A DNA stretch of 64,000 nucleotides, from positions 23,320-87,319 of the forward strand of contig JAFWXX010000011.1 of assembly GCA_017522915.1 (NCBI GenBank), given 5' to 3'. Positions 52,801 through 62,150 of this stretch are shown one piece after another. Source of the stretch: Bacteroidaceae bacterium (lineage in GTDB: Bacteria; Bacteroidota; Bacteroidia; Bacteroidales; Bacteroidaceae). The translations under genes were made by a program, and so were the position numbers. How positions within the stretch are numbered: the first letter of the stretch is position 1; each line of letters begins with the position of its first letter. The notes under the pieces are model-generated. The model searched no databases, was not told the origin of the DNA, and worked only from the letters and a program-made list of their open reading frames with translations.

Positions 52801-53051
52801 GATTTCGATGTTATATGTTTCAAGTGTTCAACCGAGTTGAGAGTGTTCTCAAGCGGTCGGGTAATATTGTTCTCGATATCCGATGCACTGGCACCCGAAT
52901 AGCTTGTCATCACCATGAGCGTGTTTGTCTCAATGTCCGGCAATAGGTCTATCGGCAGCTTGGAGAAAGAGAACAGACCGAAAATTACGACCGCGATGAA
53001 GCAAAGGGCGGTCATGATAGGTCTTTTTACTGCACTTTCAAATAAACTCAT
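49878..53051 (-). CDS. RND efflux transporter permease (AcrB-like)
   Basis: 1057 residues with the RND layout: TM1 near the N-terminus, a large periplasmic porter domain, TM2-6 with 'LSCLSIAIGNVVDDAIVVLE' (the conserved Asp pair in TM4 equivalents), a second large periplasmic domain, and TM7-12 with 'GAIMLIGIVVKNGIVLIDYT'. It uses the proton gradient to expel substrates from the periplasm through a TolC-type channel. A glycine-rich 'QLGGGGGGMGGQSMAS' loop sits in the second periplasmic domain. Substrates cannot be predicted; the TetR regulator suggests induction by a toxic compound. Confidence 0.95.
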   Translation of the reverse strand: MSLFESAVKRPIMTALCFIAVVIFGLFSFSKLPIDLLPDIETNTLMVMTSYSGASASDIENNITRPLENTLNSVEHLKHITSKSRENVSVVTLEFEYGYDIDALTNDVRDKLDMVTSALPDEANTPIIFKFSADMIPILMLSVKAEESLPALYKILDDNIANPLARIDGVGTVSISGAPKREINIYMDPVKMEAYNIPIETVSNVIATENRNIPGGNFDVGSNTYALRVEGEFNSPMEMKNLVVGTHNGANVYLKDIARIVDSTEERAQKAFTDGQQGAMIIIQKQTGGNSVAIANAVREELPKLQKRLPSDVEIGIIVDTSENIMHTVETLTETIVYALLFVMLVVFVFLGRWRATVIIGITIPFSLIASFIYLLITDGSLNIISLSCLSIAIGNVVDDAIVVLENVTTHIERGSNPKSAAIHGTNEVAISVVASTLTMLAVFFPLTMVTGMAGILFEQLGWMMCIIMIVSTAAALSLIPMLCSNMLKLQKKQSKTFKVLYTPIARALDKLDDWYAGRINWAVRHRWTVLICCFGLFFVSLVCASSIKSEFFPTQDNGRVAITMELPIGTRVEISQDIATKLTKMWQERYGEEMEVCNFRVGQADEDNVFASMSDNGSHIISFNISFVPLTDREKSLEIICDEMRADVKKFPEIAKSNVQLGGGGGGMGGQSMASFEIYGYDFEVTDRLAKALSDSLKRASVISQVNISRSDYQPEYQVEFDREKLALHGLNLSTAATYLRNRYNGSLATYFREDGDEYDVKVRYEPNSRTSIADIENITIYSSTGKPVRIKELGKVVQRELPPTIERKDRERVVTVNAVMAAGAALSDGVEYGLGVIDRMDIPSGYNIDVAGSYEDQQDTNADLGVLAILIIVLVFIVMAAQFESLTYPFIIMFSVPFALSGVLLGLFLTGTNMNVMSILGAIMLIGIVVKNGIVLIDYTMLLRERGLGLIPATVRAARSRLRPILMTTFTTILGMVPLAVSQGVGAEMWRPMGIAVIGGLTISTMMTLIYTPVMYCVFGGVGIKRRRKSLKAKRELDEYWKEHKNDEQLISAKK

Positions 53052-53093
53052 ATCTTTATTATTTATATTTTTGTTAATGAATAGGCTGTGTCA

Positions 53094-54110
53094 TTACTTT
53101 ATGACTTCAACCTCCATTCCGTTGCTGAGTGCGTTCTGTCCTGCTACGACAACCTTTGAGCCAGGCTCAATGCCCGAAATGAGCTCATATCTGTTGTCCA
53201 GGCGTCGTCCGAGCTGCACCTTGTTGTGTGTCACCTTGCCGTTATCGTATGTATATACATAGTAGTCACCGCTGCCGGTCTGTTTGATGACAGCCGCATC
53301 AGGAACGACAACATGCTCTGTAGTGCCGAAGTTGACGGTCGCTTTTCCGTACATTCCCGGACGTACCTTCATATCGCTGTTCGCAAGTGTAATCTCAACA
53401 GGGAAGGTATGTGTTGCCGGGTCGATAGTTGGGTAAACAATGCTTATCTTGCCGTCGAAATCCTGCTCGCCGTATGTTGCGAAATTAAGCTTTACATCCA
53501 GTCCTCTGTTTGTCTGTGCATAGCGTGATTCACTGATGTTTATTTTCATCTTGACAGGTGAAATCTGCTCCACGACGAGTATTGGAGTGCCTCCGTACAT
53601 GTCGCCGTTGTCATAGTTGCGTGCCGATACTACACCGTTGATAGGGCTCACAAGTACAGTATTCTCCAAACGGTTGTCGAGCTGTCTTTTGCTCACCTCA
53701 ATCTGTGTCTTTGCGTTGTCATACTCTGCCTTTGAGGTGCCACCCACCTTGTACAGCTCCTCTACGCGCTTGAAATCGACAAGCTGGTTCTCGTACTGCA
53801 GCTTCAGCTGGTCGAGGTTGCTGGCATCAAGCTGTACAAGCTTCTGTCCTTTTCTCACATAGTCGCCAACCTCTACCAATATTCTCTCTATACGCAGCGG
53901 TGAGTTAGGAATGATATTGTTCTTGACTTCTGCCTCAACAGTAGTAGTGAACTCCTCCAACTGCTCTACAGCCTCTGTGGTGACTGTTGCAATCTTTACA
54001 TTAGGCTTTGTAGCCTGTACTGTCGCTGCCTGTTCTGCGCTCTTGTCAGAACTGCCGCATGAAACGAGCATTGCTGCTGCAATTGCAATAAATGTCAGAT
54101 TCTTTTTCAT
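53094..54110 (-). CDS. RND efflux periplasmic adaptor (membrane-fusion lipoprotein)
   Basis: 338 residues. N-terminal lipobox in 'LTFIAIAAAMLVSCGSSDKS', so it is lipid-anchored. The mature protein shows the HlyD/AcrA layout: beta-barrel pieces, a lipoyl half-motif 'ILVEVGDYVRKGQKLVQLDA', a coiled-coil hairpin (about 100-140, 'KLQYENQLVDFKRVEELYKV'), the second lipoyl half 'VLVSPINGVVSARNYDNGDM', and a C-terminal barrel. It connects the RND pump to the TolC-like channel. The pump gene follows after 42 bases. Confidence 0.95.
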   Translation of the reverse strand: MKKNLTFIAIAAAMLVSCGSSDKSAEQAATVQATKPNVKIATVTTEAVEQLEEFTTTVEAEVKNNIIPNSPLRIERILVEVGDYVRKGQKLVQLDASNLDQLKLQYENQLVDFKRVEELYKVGGTSKAEYDNAKTQIEVSKRQLDNRLENTVLVSPINGVVSARNYDNGDMYGGTPILVVEQISPVKMKINISESRYAQTNRGLDVKLNFATYGEQDFDGKISIVYPTIDPATHTFPVEITLANSDMKVRPGMYGKATVNFGTTEHVVVPDAAVIKQTGSGDYYVYTYDNGKVTHNKVQLGRRLDNRYELISGIEPGSKVVVAGQNALSNGMEVEVIK

Positions 54111-54123
54111 AGATATATGTTAT

Positions 54124-55446
54124 TTATTCTTTTCCCAAAACTTTGTTCAAATCCGATTTTGCAACCAGATAGTCATAAATGGAGTTGTTGTATGTCAGTT
54201 TAGTGTTTGTGAGCGAAACCTGTGAGTTGGTAAGTTCAAGGATAGTTCCTTTACCTACATCATAGCGTTTCTGGCTAATCTCAAGGCCCTTCTCGGCAAG
54301 CTCTACAGCAGTCTTGTTGCTCTCTATCTGTTCTGCGCTGGCTGCCATGTTGTCAAGATAGCTCTGTGCCTGCATGTTCAGCATGCGTTCGGTATTGGTC
54401 CTTGTCTCAGCAAGCTGTGCAATCTGTATCTTGTTGCTCTTGAGGCTTGTGAAGTTGCTTGCCTTGAAGAGCGGGATGCTCAGTGAAAGTACTATTGAAG
54501 AAGCATTGCTCCAGTCATATCGTCCTATATTCCAGTTCGTGTTCGACATCGACTGGTACTGATAGCTTCCTACCAAGGCCAGAGTGGGGTGGAATGCAGT
54601 CTTCAGTATGCTGCGCTGTCTGCTCAGGAGCTCGCTCTGCAGGTCGAGCTGCTTCAAAGTCGAGTTGTTTGCAAGGTCAATCTCCTCGTTTGCGGCATTG
54701 GCCATCTCTCCCTCATAGTTCTTGAGGTTGTCGTCGATAACCAGCTCTACATCTGCTGTTATGCCCATAAGCACCTTCAGCTGCAGTTTGGCAATCTCAA
54801 CAGCGTTCTTGCCGCTTACAACCGATGGCCATGCGCTGTTTTTCTGTACCTCGGCACTGATTTTGTCATATTCGCTCACCTTTCCCTGCTGGAACTTTGC
54901 ATTCACTATATTGAAGTTCACTTCGGCAAGCTTGAAGTTCTCGTTAAGCACATCATACGAATCCTGTGCAAGCATGAGCTGGTAGTATGCCTTTGTAACC
55001 TGGTTCACCAGGTCAATCTTTGAGCCGCGGCTCTTCTCTACAGCCAGTTCAAGGTCACTTTTTGTAAGGCTCATGGTCTTATATACGGCCGGAGCATATA
55101 TGGGCAATGAAACCTTCAGTGCTCCGTTCCAGGTGTTTGAGTCATCCTGTCCCATCTTGAACGAACCCATGCTGGTCTTCATTTCGGCAACCTTGATGTT
55201 GTAGGTTACGGTACCGTCGATGCTCGCAGTAGGCAACAGGTTCTGCCATGCCTCTTTCTTTGCAACCTCTTTAAGTTCAATCTCCTTTTCGGCAACCTTC
55301 ATTGTCGGGTTGTCGCTGACAGCCAGTTCAATGGCCTTTTCCAAAGTGATGTGAAGCTCCGGCTTTCCGCTCTCCTGTGCATTTGCAGTGAGCAGTGACG
55401 CCGCAAGCAGCATTACCACGCTTTTCAGTCTCATTCTAAGATTCAT
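54124..55446 (-). CDS. TolC-family outer-membrane channel
   Basis: 440 residues with a signal peptide (MLLAASLLTANA) after an MR-rich start. Two OEP-type repeats are recognisable: 'EKAIELAVSDNPTMKVAEKE' and, in the second half, 'IQIAQLAETRTNTERMLNMQ', each with long helices, ending in 'ILELTNSQVSLTNTKLTYNN'. This is the trimeric outer-membrane exit duct of RND systems. It is encoded first among the transport genes, 14 bases before the adaptor. Confidence 0.95.
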   Translation of the reverse strand: MNLRMRLKSVVMLLAASLLTANAQESGKPELHITLEKAIELAVSDNPTMKVAEKEIELKEVAKKEAWQNLLPTASIDGTVTYNIKVAEMKTSMGSFKMGQDDSNTWNGALKVSLPIYAPAVYKTMSLTKSDLELAVEKSRGSKIDLVNQVTKAYYQLMLAQDSYDVLNENFKLAEVNFNIVNAKFQQGKVSEYDKISAEVQKNSAWPSVVSGKNAVEIAKLQLKVLMGITADVELVIDDNLKNYEGEMANAANEEIDLANNSTLKQLDLQSELLSRQRSILKTAFHPTLALVGSYQYQSMSNTNWNIGRYDWSNASSIVLSLSIPLFKASNFTSLKSNKIQIAQLAETRTNTERMLNMQAQSYLDNMAASAEQIESNKTAVELAEKGLEISQKRYDVGKGTILELTNSQVSLTNTKLTYNNSIYDYLVAKSDLNKVLGKE

Positions 55447-55461
55447 ACCTATCTGTTTTTA

Positions 55462-56097
55462 TTATTTGTTCTTTTTCATGTATTCTTCAATCACATCTTG
55501 TCCCAAAGGTGTGGCTATTCCTCTAAGATAGAATAGGATAAGGAAACGTCCCAGTTCGTCCCACGAATACTTGCCCAGTTCGCTCGGCTCTCCCTGCTTC
55601 TTTACCGAGATTATTGCCTCTATGTCGCGGTGCAGAATGTAGGACAGAACCTCGAAATTGGCATCTTCGCGGAAGAGTCCCTGCCTGCGCGCCATTTCCA
55701 TCCATGCCAGGAATCTTTTGTTGTTCTTCTTCTCGCGTTCCCTGTTGCGCTTGCAGATATTCGGATACTTCTCAATCTCCTTGAAGAACTTAGTGTTTAT
55801 CATCTTCAGCTTTTCGAAGTACAGCGTGTAGAGAATAAGGATTATCTCCAGAATATGCTTTGCGCCGCGTATTCTCTTCTTTGCCTCTTCCCTCATCTTC
55901 TTCTGCTCAAGTTTCAATGCCTCAAGCAGAAGCTGCTCCTTGTCTTCGAAGAGTTCGTAGATGGTTCTTTTGGAAACAGAAAGAAAAGATGCGATGTCAT
56001 CCATCTTCACCTCTTTTATTCCCTTCTCCCAAAAAAGCTGCATGGCAGTTTCTACTATCAGCTTTCTTGTTTCGTCTTTCCTGTGTTCTTCTTTCAC
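55462..56097 (-). CDS. TetR/AcrR-family transcriptional regulator
   Basis: 211 residues. The N-terminal HTH is clear: 'TRKLIVETAMQLFWEKGIKE' and 'VKMDDIASFLSVSKRTIYEL' (recognition helix), then 'FEDKEQLLLEAL'. The C-terminal domain is helical, with a basic stretch around residues 110-130 (RNREREKKNNKRF). It is the first gene of the operon and starts 20 bases after the promoter, with a palindrome overlapping the promoter (56127-56159), so it probably represses its own operon and is released by a ligand. Confidence 0.93.
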   Translation of the reverse strand: MKEEHRKDETRKLIVETAMQLFWEKGIKEVKMDDIASFLSVSKRTIYELFEDKEQLLLEALKLEQKKMREEAKKRIRGAKHILEIILILYTLYFEKLKMINTKFFKEIEKYPNICKRNREREKKNNKRFLAWMEMARRQGLFREDANFEVLSYILHRDIEAIISVKKQGEPSELGKYSWDELGRFLILFYLRGIATPLGQDVIEEYMKKNK

Positions 56098-56116
56098 CTT
56101 TTATCTTTTGAGACTG

Positions 56117-56148
56117 CAAAGTTACTATGAAAACTTTTCAGTCGCAAA
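56117..56148 (-). promoter_or_regulatory. Promoter of the tetR-RND operon
   Basis: Minus strand: TTTG (56148-56145), a 20-base spacer and TAACTTTG (56124-56117). It matches the phylum pattern on both elements and lies 20 bases before the regulator's start codon. Confidence 0.75.
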
Positions 56149-56159
56149 AAGTTTTTCAT
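56127..56159. promoter_or_regulatory. Candidate TetR operator overlapping the promoter
   Basis: ATGAAAACTTTT (56127-56138) and AAAAAGTTTTTCAT (56146-56159) are near-perfect inverted copies around the 7-base centre CAGTCGC. The palindrome covers the -33 element and most of the spacer, the position where a bound dimer would block polymerase. Confidence 0.65.
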
Positions 56160-56226
56160 ATAAATCTGTTCCAAAATCAAATATTAATTTTTTTTAGTAT
56201 TTTGCTATCTGGTTATGGTGCTTCCT

Positions 56227-56276
56227 CATTACAAAAATCGTGTGCGCCGGAACGGGCGCACACGATTTTTGTAATG
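56227..56276 (-). terminator. Terminator after the secA-linked hypothetical gene
   Basis: CATTACAAAAATCGTGTGCGCC (56227-56248) pairs with GGCGCACACGATTTTTGTAATG (56255-56276), a 22-bp perfect stem with a 6-base loop, 10 bases beyond the stop of the 56286-56720 gene. Confidence 0.88.
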
Positions 56277-56285
56277 AATAAATAC

Positions 56286-56720
56286 TTAATCTTCCAGAAG
56301 ATGTCTAAGGAACTCGTTCATCTCCTCGTCGAATCCCTCTAACAGCCCTTCGCTTAGAACAAGCGTGTCGTCATCGACGATAAGCAAATCCACTATAGCG
56401 ACATCATCGTCATCTGTAAGCAGAAAGGAGTACGGCTTTGCAATATTGAGACTTTCGAAACATCCCCTTTCCTGCATCTTGCCGAGAATGCTTCTCAGCT
56501 CCTTCTCGAAAACCTCTTCGTCATGCACGCCCTCCCATTCTATAATATGTACGCGCGCGAGCTGGTTGCCATCGTCGTCGTGTATGGTCAAGTCGCCGTT
56601 CTCACCGTTCACCTTGATGTGAAAGTCGGTCACTCTTGTCTCTTCTGCAGTGACATAGTTTCTTGCCATCTTCTCGATAGCCTCCTGCAGACGGTTTTCT
56701 GTTTCTCTGCTTAATGACAT
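56286..56720 (-). CDS. Acidic protein of unknown function downstream of secA
   Basis: 144 residues, strongly acidic, with no signal peptide or membrane segment. It opens with a helix (ETENRLQEAIEKMARNYVTA), then alternating strands with many Asp ('GDLTIHDDDGNQLARVHIIE', 'LLTDDDDVAIVDLLIVDDDT'), and closes with an acidic helix. I do not recognise the family; similar genes sit after secA in Bacteroidales genomes as far as I recall. It follows secA after 12 bases and would be co-transcribed with it, so a link to secretion is possible but not shown. Confidence 0.72.
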   Translation of the reverse strand: MSLSRETENRLQEAIEKMARNYVTAEETRVTDFHIKVNGENGDLTIHDDDGNQLARVHIIEWEGVHDEEVFEKELRSILGKMQERGCFESLNIAKPYSFLLTDDDDVAIVDLLIVDDDTLVLSEGLLEGFDEEMNEFLRHLLED

Positions 56721-56732
56721 ATCGTTCGGTTT

Positions 56733-59700
56733 TTAAAGATTTCTTCCGTGACAGTTCTTGAATTTCTTGCCGCTTCCGCAAGGACACGGGTCATTGCGCC
56801 CTACAGTCTTCTCTACACGTACAGGCTCGCGCTTTGCGTTCTCCCTTGTATCGCGCTGTGCTGCAGCCTGCTGGTTAGGGTCGTTCAAATCGACCTTGGT
56901 CTCGCTGTATCTCTGCTGAGGTCTTCTCTGCTTAGGGTCCGGAGCAACCTTTACATTTTTCTGCTCCCTTTCCTGAACGGGAATCTGTCCGCGCATCAGA
57001 ATCGATACAGTCTGGTCGTTTATCTTGTTCACCATCTTGTCGAACAGCGTTACCGACTCAAGCTTGAAGATGAGCAGCGGGTCTTTCTGTTCGTAGCTTG
57101 CATTCTGCACCGAATGTTTCAGGTCGTCGAGGTCGCGTAGGTTCTCCTTCCATGCATTGTCGATAGTGTGGAGCAGTATCGCCTTCTCGAAGCTCTTTAT
57201 AACCTCTTTTCCTCTTGTCTCGTATGCCGCCTTGAGGTTAACCGGTATCTGATATACATGACGGCCGTCTGTTATAGGAACATATATGTGTTCCTCATGC
57301 ATTTCGGGGTGCTCCTTATATACGAAATCGATGAACGGAAGTGCAATCTCTGCCATTCGCTCTGTGCGCAGCTTGAAGCTTGCCATTGCTGTCTCGAAGC
57401 ACTTCTCGGCATTCTTCTCAGGGTCGCCCTTTGTGAACTCGTCCTCGGTTGCAATAGGCAACTCTATTGCCATCAAGCGCAGCATCTCCATCTTTGCATC
57501 CTCGAACGTGTAGTTCTCCACTATCTGGCAGCAACGGTCCCATACCATGTTCACGATATCCATGCCGATGCGCTCTCCAATGAGTGCATGACGGCGTTTG
57601 GTATATATTACGGTACGCTGCTTGTTCATCACATCGTCGTATTCAAGCAAGCGTTTACGTATGCCGAAGTTGTTCTCCTCAACTTTCTTCTGCGCACGCT
57701 CGATTGATTTCGAAATCATCGAGTGCTCAATCATGTCACCGTCCTTGAAGCCTACGAAGCGGCTGTCGAGAATCTTTGATATGCGCTCCGAACCGAACAG
57801 ACGCATCAGATTGTCTTCGAGCGAAACGAAGAATACTGAAGAACCTGGGTCTCCCTGACGTCCGGCACGTCCGCGCAGCTGGCGGTCAACACGGCGCGAC
57901 TCATGTCGCTCTGTACCGATGATTGCCAAACCGCCTGCATCGCGTACCTCCTTGCTGAGCTTGATGTCGGTACCACGTCCGGCCATGTTGGTGGCTATTG
58001 TTACGGTACCCGAAAGACCTGCCTTTGCCACGATGTCGGCCTCCTTCTGGTGCAGTTTGGCGTTAAGTACATTGTGAGGTATCTTGCGCAGTGTGAGCAA
58101 GCGGCTCAAAAGCTCCGAAATCTCCACTGATGTAGTACCTACAAGCACCGGACGTCCCTCCTTTACAAGGCGGTCAATCTCCTCGATAACGGCATTGTAC
58201 TTCTCGCGCTTGGTCTTGTATATGCGGTCGTTCATGTCGTTGCGCGCGATTGGGCGGTTGGTAGGAATAACCACCACATCGAGCTTGTAGATATCCCAGA
58301 ACTCTCCTGCTTCCGTTTCGGCAGTACCGGTCATTCCGGCAAGCTTATGGTACATGCGGAAGTAGTTCTGCAGCGTGATTGTCGCGAATGTCTGCGATGC
58401 AGCCTCAACCTTTACGCGCTCTTTGGCCTCGATAGCCTGGTGCAAGCCGTCGGAGTAGCGGCGGCCTTCCATTATACGTCCTGTCTGCTCATCGACAATC
58501 TTCACCTGTCCGTCCTCTGTAACAACGTACTCGACGTCGCGGTCGAACATGGTATATGCCTTGAGCAACTGGTTAATCGTGTGCACGCGCTCCGACTTTA
58601 TCGAATACTCGGTGAGCAGCTGCTCCTTCTTTGCAACCTTCTCCTCGTTGCTCAACTTGTCGTCGTTTTCGAGCATCGAGAGCTCCGATGCAATGTCGGG
58701 CAGAACAAACAGGTTCTGGTCGGGTGAGTTTCCGGTAATAAGCTCAATGCCCTTGTCGGTGAGGTCAACGCTGTTGCCCTTCTCGTCGATGACGAAGTAA
58801 AGCGGCTCTACGGCCTCAGGCATGCGTCTGTTGTTCTGCTCCATGTAATACTCCTCTGTCTTGAGCATGCCGGTCTTTACGCCCGGCTCGCTGAGGAGCT
58901 TGATGAGCGGCTTGTTCTTAGGCAGAGCCTTGTGGCTGCGGAACAGCGACAGGTAACCTTCGGTGACCTCGTCCTTGTTGCTTGAGTATATCTTTGTCCT
59001 TGCCTCGGCCAGGAACTGTGTCGCGAGCTTCTTCTGCGCTTCCACGAGTCTCTCTACCAAAGGACGGTACTCCTCGAACATCTGGTCGGCACTGCGAGGT
59101 ACAGGGCCCGAAATGATAAGCGGTGTACGCGCATCGTCAATGAGTACTGAATCGACCTCATCGACAATAGCATAGTTATGCTGTCTCTGTACAAGATCGC
59201 TCGGCTGTGTTGCCATGTTGTCGCGCAAGTAGTCGAAGCCGAACTCGTTGTTTGTACCGAATGTGATGTCGGCAAGATATGCATTTCGTCTTGCGTCGGA
59301 GTTAGGCTGGTGCTTGTCGATGCAATCTACGCTCAAGCCGTGGAACATGTAGAGCGGTCCCATCCACTCCGAGTCACGCTTTGCAAGGTAGTCGTTCACT
59401 GTCACCACGTGCACACCGTTGCCGGTAAGCGCGTTCAAGAATACAGGCAGAGTAGCCACAAGGGTCTTTCCCTCACCTGTAGCCATCTCGGCAATCTTTC
59501 CCTTGTGGAGGACTATACCGCCGAAGAGCTGTACGTCGTAATGTATCATGTTCCATACGGTATCATTGCCTCCGGCCTGCCAGTGGTTGCGGTATATGGC
59601 CTTGTCGCCGTCGATTGTCACAAAGTCGAACTTTGCAGCCAGATTGCGGTCGAAGTCGTTTGCTGTAACGACAACCTCCTCGCTCTCGGCGAATCGTCTT

Positions 59701-60053
59701 GCGCTGTCCTTTACAATGGCAAAGGCCTCCGGCAGAGCCTCGTCCAATGCCTTGTCAAGCTTCTCAAGAACCTCTTTCTCCAGTTTGTCTATCTGGTTGA
59801 ATACCGCTTCTCTCTTTTCGAGCTCGGTGTTTTCGATGCTTGCCTTAAGTTCAGCTATTCTGGCACGTTCTTCCGTAACAGTGCCCTGAATCTTCTCTCT
59901 CAATGCTGCCGATGCTGCACGAAGCCCGTCGTTGCTGAGCTCCGAAATTGCAGGGTATGCAGCCTTTACCTTCTCTACCCAAGGCTGTATCTCGCGCATG
60001 TCGCGAGTGGCCTTGTTTCCGAACAGTTTGCTTATAAATTCGTTAAAACCCAT
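56733..60053 (-). CDS. secA: Preprotein translocase ATPase SecA
   Basis: 1106 residues from ATG 60053, which gives the normal '[20 protein letters not shown]' start; an in-frame ATG at 60113 would add 20 basic residues of unlikely meaning. NBD1 has '[20 protein letters not shown]' (Walker A) and '[20 protein letters not shown]' (DEAD-type box); NBD2 has '[14 protein letters not shown]' and '[12 protein letters not shown]'. The C-terminal zinc motif '[20 protein letters not shown]' is complete. The length exceeds E. coli SecA (~900), with family-typical insertions. SecA drives unfolded proteins through SecYEG. The 5' leader has a small hairpin (CGTATGC/GCATACG, 60088-60105). Confidence 0.97.
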   Translation of the reverse strand: MGFNEFISKLFGNKATRDMREIQPWVEKVKAAYPAISELSNDGLRAASAALREKIQGTVTEERARIAELKASIENTELEKREAVFNQIDKLEKEVLEKLDKALDEALPEAFAIVKDSARRFAESEEVVVTANDFDRNLAAKFDFVTIDGDKAIYRNHWQAGGNDTVWNMIHYDVQLFGGIVLHKGKIAEMATGEGKTLVATLPVFLNALTGNGVHVVTVNDYLAKRDSEWMGPLYMFHGLSVDCIDKHQPNSDARRNAYLADITFGTNNEFGFDYLRDNMATQPSDLVQRQHNYAIVDEVDSVLIDDARTPLIISGPVPRSADQMFEEYRPLVERLVEAQKKLATQFLAEARTKIYSSNKDEVTEGYLSLFRSHKALPKNKPLIKLLSEPGVKTGMLKTEEYYMEQNNRRMPEAVEPLYFVIDEKGNSVDLTDKGIELITGNSPDQNLFVLPDIASELSMLENDDKLSNEEKVAKKEQLLTEYSIKSERVHTINQLLKAYTMFDRDVEYVVTEDGQVKIVDEQTGRIMEGRRYSDGLHQAIEAKERVKVEAASQTFATITLQNYFRMYHKLAGMTGTAETEAGEFWDIYKLDVVVIPTNRPIARNDMNDRIYKTKREKYNAVIEEIDRLVKEGRPVLVGTTSVEISELLSRLLTLRKIPHNVLNAKLHQKEADIVAKAGLSGTVTIATNMAGRGTDIKLSKEVRDAGGLAIIGTERHESRRVDRQLRGRAGRQGDPGSSVFFVSLEDNLMRLFGSERISKILDSRFVGFKDGDMIEHSMISKSIERAQKKVEENNFGIRKRLLEYDDVMNKQRTVIYTKRRHALIGERIGMDIVNMVWDRCCQIVENYTFEDAKMEMLRLMAIELPIATEDEFTKGDPEKNAEKCFETAMASFKLRTERMAEIALPFIDFVYKEHPEMHEEHIYVPITDGRHVYQIPVNLKAAYETRGKEVIKSFEKAILLHTIDNAWKENLRDLDDLKHSVQNASYEQKDPLLIFKLESVTLFDKMVNKINDQTVSILMRGQIPVQEREQKNVKVAPDPKQRRPQQRYSETKVDLNDPNQQAAAQRDTRENAKREPVRVEKTVGRNDPCPCGSGKKFKNCHGRNL

Positions 60054-60120
60054 ATTTTGATAATTTCTTTTATTCCTTTGTTGCCGACGTATGCGCATGC
60101 ATACGCGTTCCAATATTATG

Positions 60121-60128
60121 CAAAGATA
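60121..60128 (-). promoter_or_regulatory. Candidate -7 element of secA
   Basis: The minus-strand sequence TATCTTTG matches TAnnTTTG; transcription would begin about 60114, with a leader of about 60 bases. A TTG lies 22 bases upstream (60153-60151), inside the near-palindrome CCGTCAATATTGGCGG (60148-60163). Confidence 0.5.
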
Positions 60129-60286
60129 GTGATAAAAAGCTTAAATCCGTCAATATTGGCGGAATAAATTGCTCTTTTCTGCCAAAGTACATGAACAAAA
60201 TGCGTGCCAATGCAGACGCTCCCTTTTTTATTGCCATTGTGTCATGTTTTTTAGGGGTTAAAACGGTTTCTTAATCCTTTTTTGCT

Positions 60287-60294
60287 TATCTTCG
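60287..60294 (+). promoter_or_regulatory. Candidate TTCG-type -7 element of the GH110 gene
   Basis: TATCTTCG at 60287-60294, the same variant -7 seen at 36088 and 38340, lies 17 bases before the ATG at 60312. I see no TTTG at 19-21 bases upstream. Confidence 0.4.
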
Positions 60295-60311
60295 CAAAAA
60301 ATGGCAATTGT

Positions 60312-62150
60312 ATGAAGAAAATATTGTTTTCGGCATGTGCATCATTGGCATTATGCCTGGCATCGTGCGGTACGAGTGAAAAAATATACAATGCGCGTGA
60401 TTTCGGGATTGTCCCCGGCACCGGCGAGGATATGACCGAAGAGTTTGCAGAAGCTATCGCTGCAATCAAGGCCGAGCGCAAAGGCGCGCCGGCAGTCCTT
60501 CTTCTTGAAGGCGGTGATTACGATTTCTATCCCGACAGCGCGAACGTACGCGAGTACTATATCTCTAACCACGACCAGGATAATCCCAAGAAAGTGGCAA
60601 TTGTTCTCGAAGGCATGAAGAACTTTACGCTCAAGGGCTTCGACAAGGGCATGAGTGCCCGTCGTGCCGACCTCTACATGAACGGCCGCATGCTTCCTGT
60701 CGCAATGATAGGCTGCGAGAACTGCAAGCTCGATTTCATAGGCATCGATACCCGTTCGCCGCAGATAACCCAGGTCGAGGTGCTTGAGAACAATCCCGAA
60801 GAGGGCTTCATATCCTATCGCATATCTCCCGAATCGAACTATAGGGTAGAGGACGGCCGTCTTGTTGTCTATGGTGCCAACTGGGAGTTTGTGCCCCAGG
60901 CCGGAATAGCGTTTGACGGTGCAACCAGACACCTTGTCTATCGTACAAGCGATATTTGGGTAGGAGTCAACGACGTAAAGGAGGCATCGCCTCGCGTTAT
61001 AGTGGCTCCGTGGCGCGACCCGCGTCTTGTGCCGGGTACATTCATCGCGCTCCGCTCCTATGCCCGCCCTACACCCGGAATCTTCGTTTCGGAGTGCAGG
61101 AACACATCCTTTGAGTCGGTTTCGGTCTATTATGCCGAAGGCATGGGCCTTTTGGCACAGGCAAGCGAGAATATCACTCTTGAGCGTTTCCGTGTTTCAA
61201 GACGCGACAATAGCCGTTACTTTACCACTCAGGCCGATGCTACTCACTTTTCGGGCTGCAAGGGCCTGATAAAATCGGTCAACGGCATTTACGAAGGTAT
61301 GATGGACGATGCCATAAATGTGCACGGAACATATCTCCGCGTTACGCAGAGGCTCGACGACAATACTCTGGTAGGCCGTTACATGCACGGGCAGGCCTAC
61401 GGCTTCTATTGGGGCGGTGCCGGTGACAGCGTGCAGTTCGTGCGCTCCGATGTCATGGAGATAACCGAAGGTAACCGCATTGTGGAGATAGTTCCTCACG
61501 ACAAGAGCGAGCTTGCCGGCTGCAAGGAGTTCAGGATAAAGTTCGAGAAAGCATTGCCGGCCGATATTGCCAACGGCAACTACGGCATCGAGAACCTTGA
61601 ATGGACTCCGGAGGTAATCTTCTCCGGCAATACCATACGCAACAACCGTGCCCGCGGAGCATTGTTCAGCACGCCGAAGCACACACTTGTCGAGAAGAAT
61701 CTGTTCGACCACACTTCCGGTACAGCCATTCTCTTGTGCGGCGACTGCAACGGCTGGTTCGAGACCGGTGCATGCCGCGATGTCGTGATACGCGATAACC
61801 GTTTCGTGAACGCCCTCACGAATATGTTCCAGTTTACGAACGGAATAATTTCGATATATCCCGAAATACCCGACCTTGCATCGCAGAAGAAATATTTCCA
61901 TGGCGGTAACGGCAAGGGTGTTGTTATAGAGAACAATACATTCGAGACGTTCGATGCTCCTATAGTCTATGCCAAGTCGCTCGACGGTTTGCGTTTTGTA
62001 GGCAATAAGGTGCTGCAGAACAACGATTTCGAGCCGTTCCACTGGAATACTCACCGTTTCCTCTTCGAGAAGGTTACAAACGTGACAATCGAGAACAATG
62101 ATTTCGAGGGCGGCTTCGACAAGGAAAAGGATGTGAAAAACAACAATTGA
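60312..62150 (+). CDS. GH110-family alpha-1,3-galactosidase
   Basis: 612 residues from ATG 60312; an upstream in-frame ATG at 60282 would spoil the lipobox start. The N-terminus is a lipoprotein signal (MKKILFSACASLALCLASC), so the enzyme should be lipid-anchored on the envelope. The body is a right-handed beta-helix with repeated 'NITLERF', 'NTIRNNRARGALFSTPKH' and 'VIENNTFETF' coils. The conserved core 'FTTQADATHFSGCKGLIKSV' and 'YEGMMDDAINVHGTYLRVTQ' identify GH110. These enzymes remove terminal alpha-1,3-linked galactose, as in blood group B and linear alpha-Gal, by inversion. Subfamily cannot be told here. It overlaps the pseudouridine synthase gene by one base. Confidence 0.9.
   Translation: MKKILFSACASLALCLASCGTSEKIYNARDFGIVPGTGEDMTEEFAEAIAAIKAERKGAPAVLLLEGGDYDFYPDSANVREYYISNHDQDNPKKVAIVLEGMKNFTLKGFDKGMSARRADLYMNGRMLPVAMIGCENCKLDFIGIDTRSPQITQVEVLENNPEEGFISYRISPESNYRVEDGRLVVYGANWEFVPQAGIAFDGATRHLVYRTSDIWVGVNDVKEASPRVIVAPWRDPRLVPGTFIALRSYARPTPGIFVSECRNTSFESVSVYYAEGMGLLAQASENITLERFRVSRRDNSRYFTTQADATHFSGCKGLIKSVNGIYEGMMDDAINVHGTYLRVTQRLDDNTLVGRYMHGQAYGFYWGGAGDSVQFVRSDVMEITEGNRIVEIVPHDKSELAGCKEFRIKFEKALPADIANGNYGIENLEWTPEVIFSGNTIRNNRARGALFSTPKHTLVEKNLFDHTSGTAILLCGDCNGWFETGACRDVVIRDNRFVNALTNMFQFTNGIISIYPEIPDLASQKKYFHGGNGKGVVIENNTFETFDAPIVYAKSLDGLRFVGNKVLQNNDFEPFHWNTHRFLFEKVTNVTIENNDFEGGFDKEKDVKNNN

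Noticed and set aside
51556..52902. 448-codon open frame on the + strand opposite the RND permease gene
   Set aside because: Same reason: antisense shadow of a real gene with no recognisable domain.
60148..60163. Near-palindrome CCGTCAATATTGGCGG upstream of the secA promoter
   Set aside because: One mismatch, short, and A+T-rich palindromes of this size arise by chance; no regulator is linked to it.
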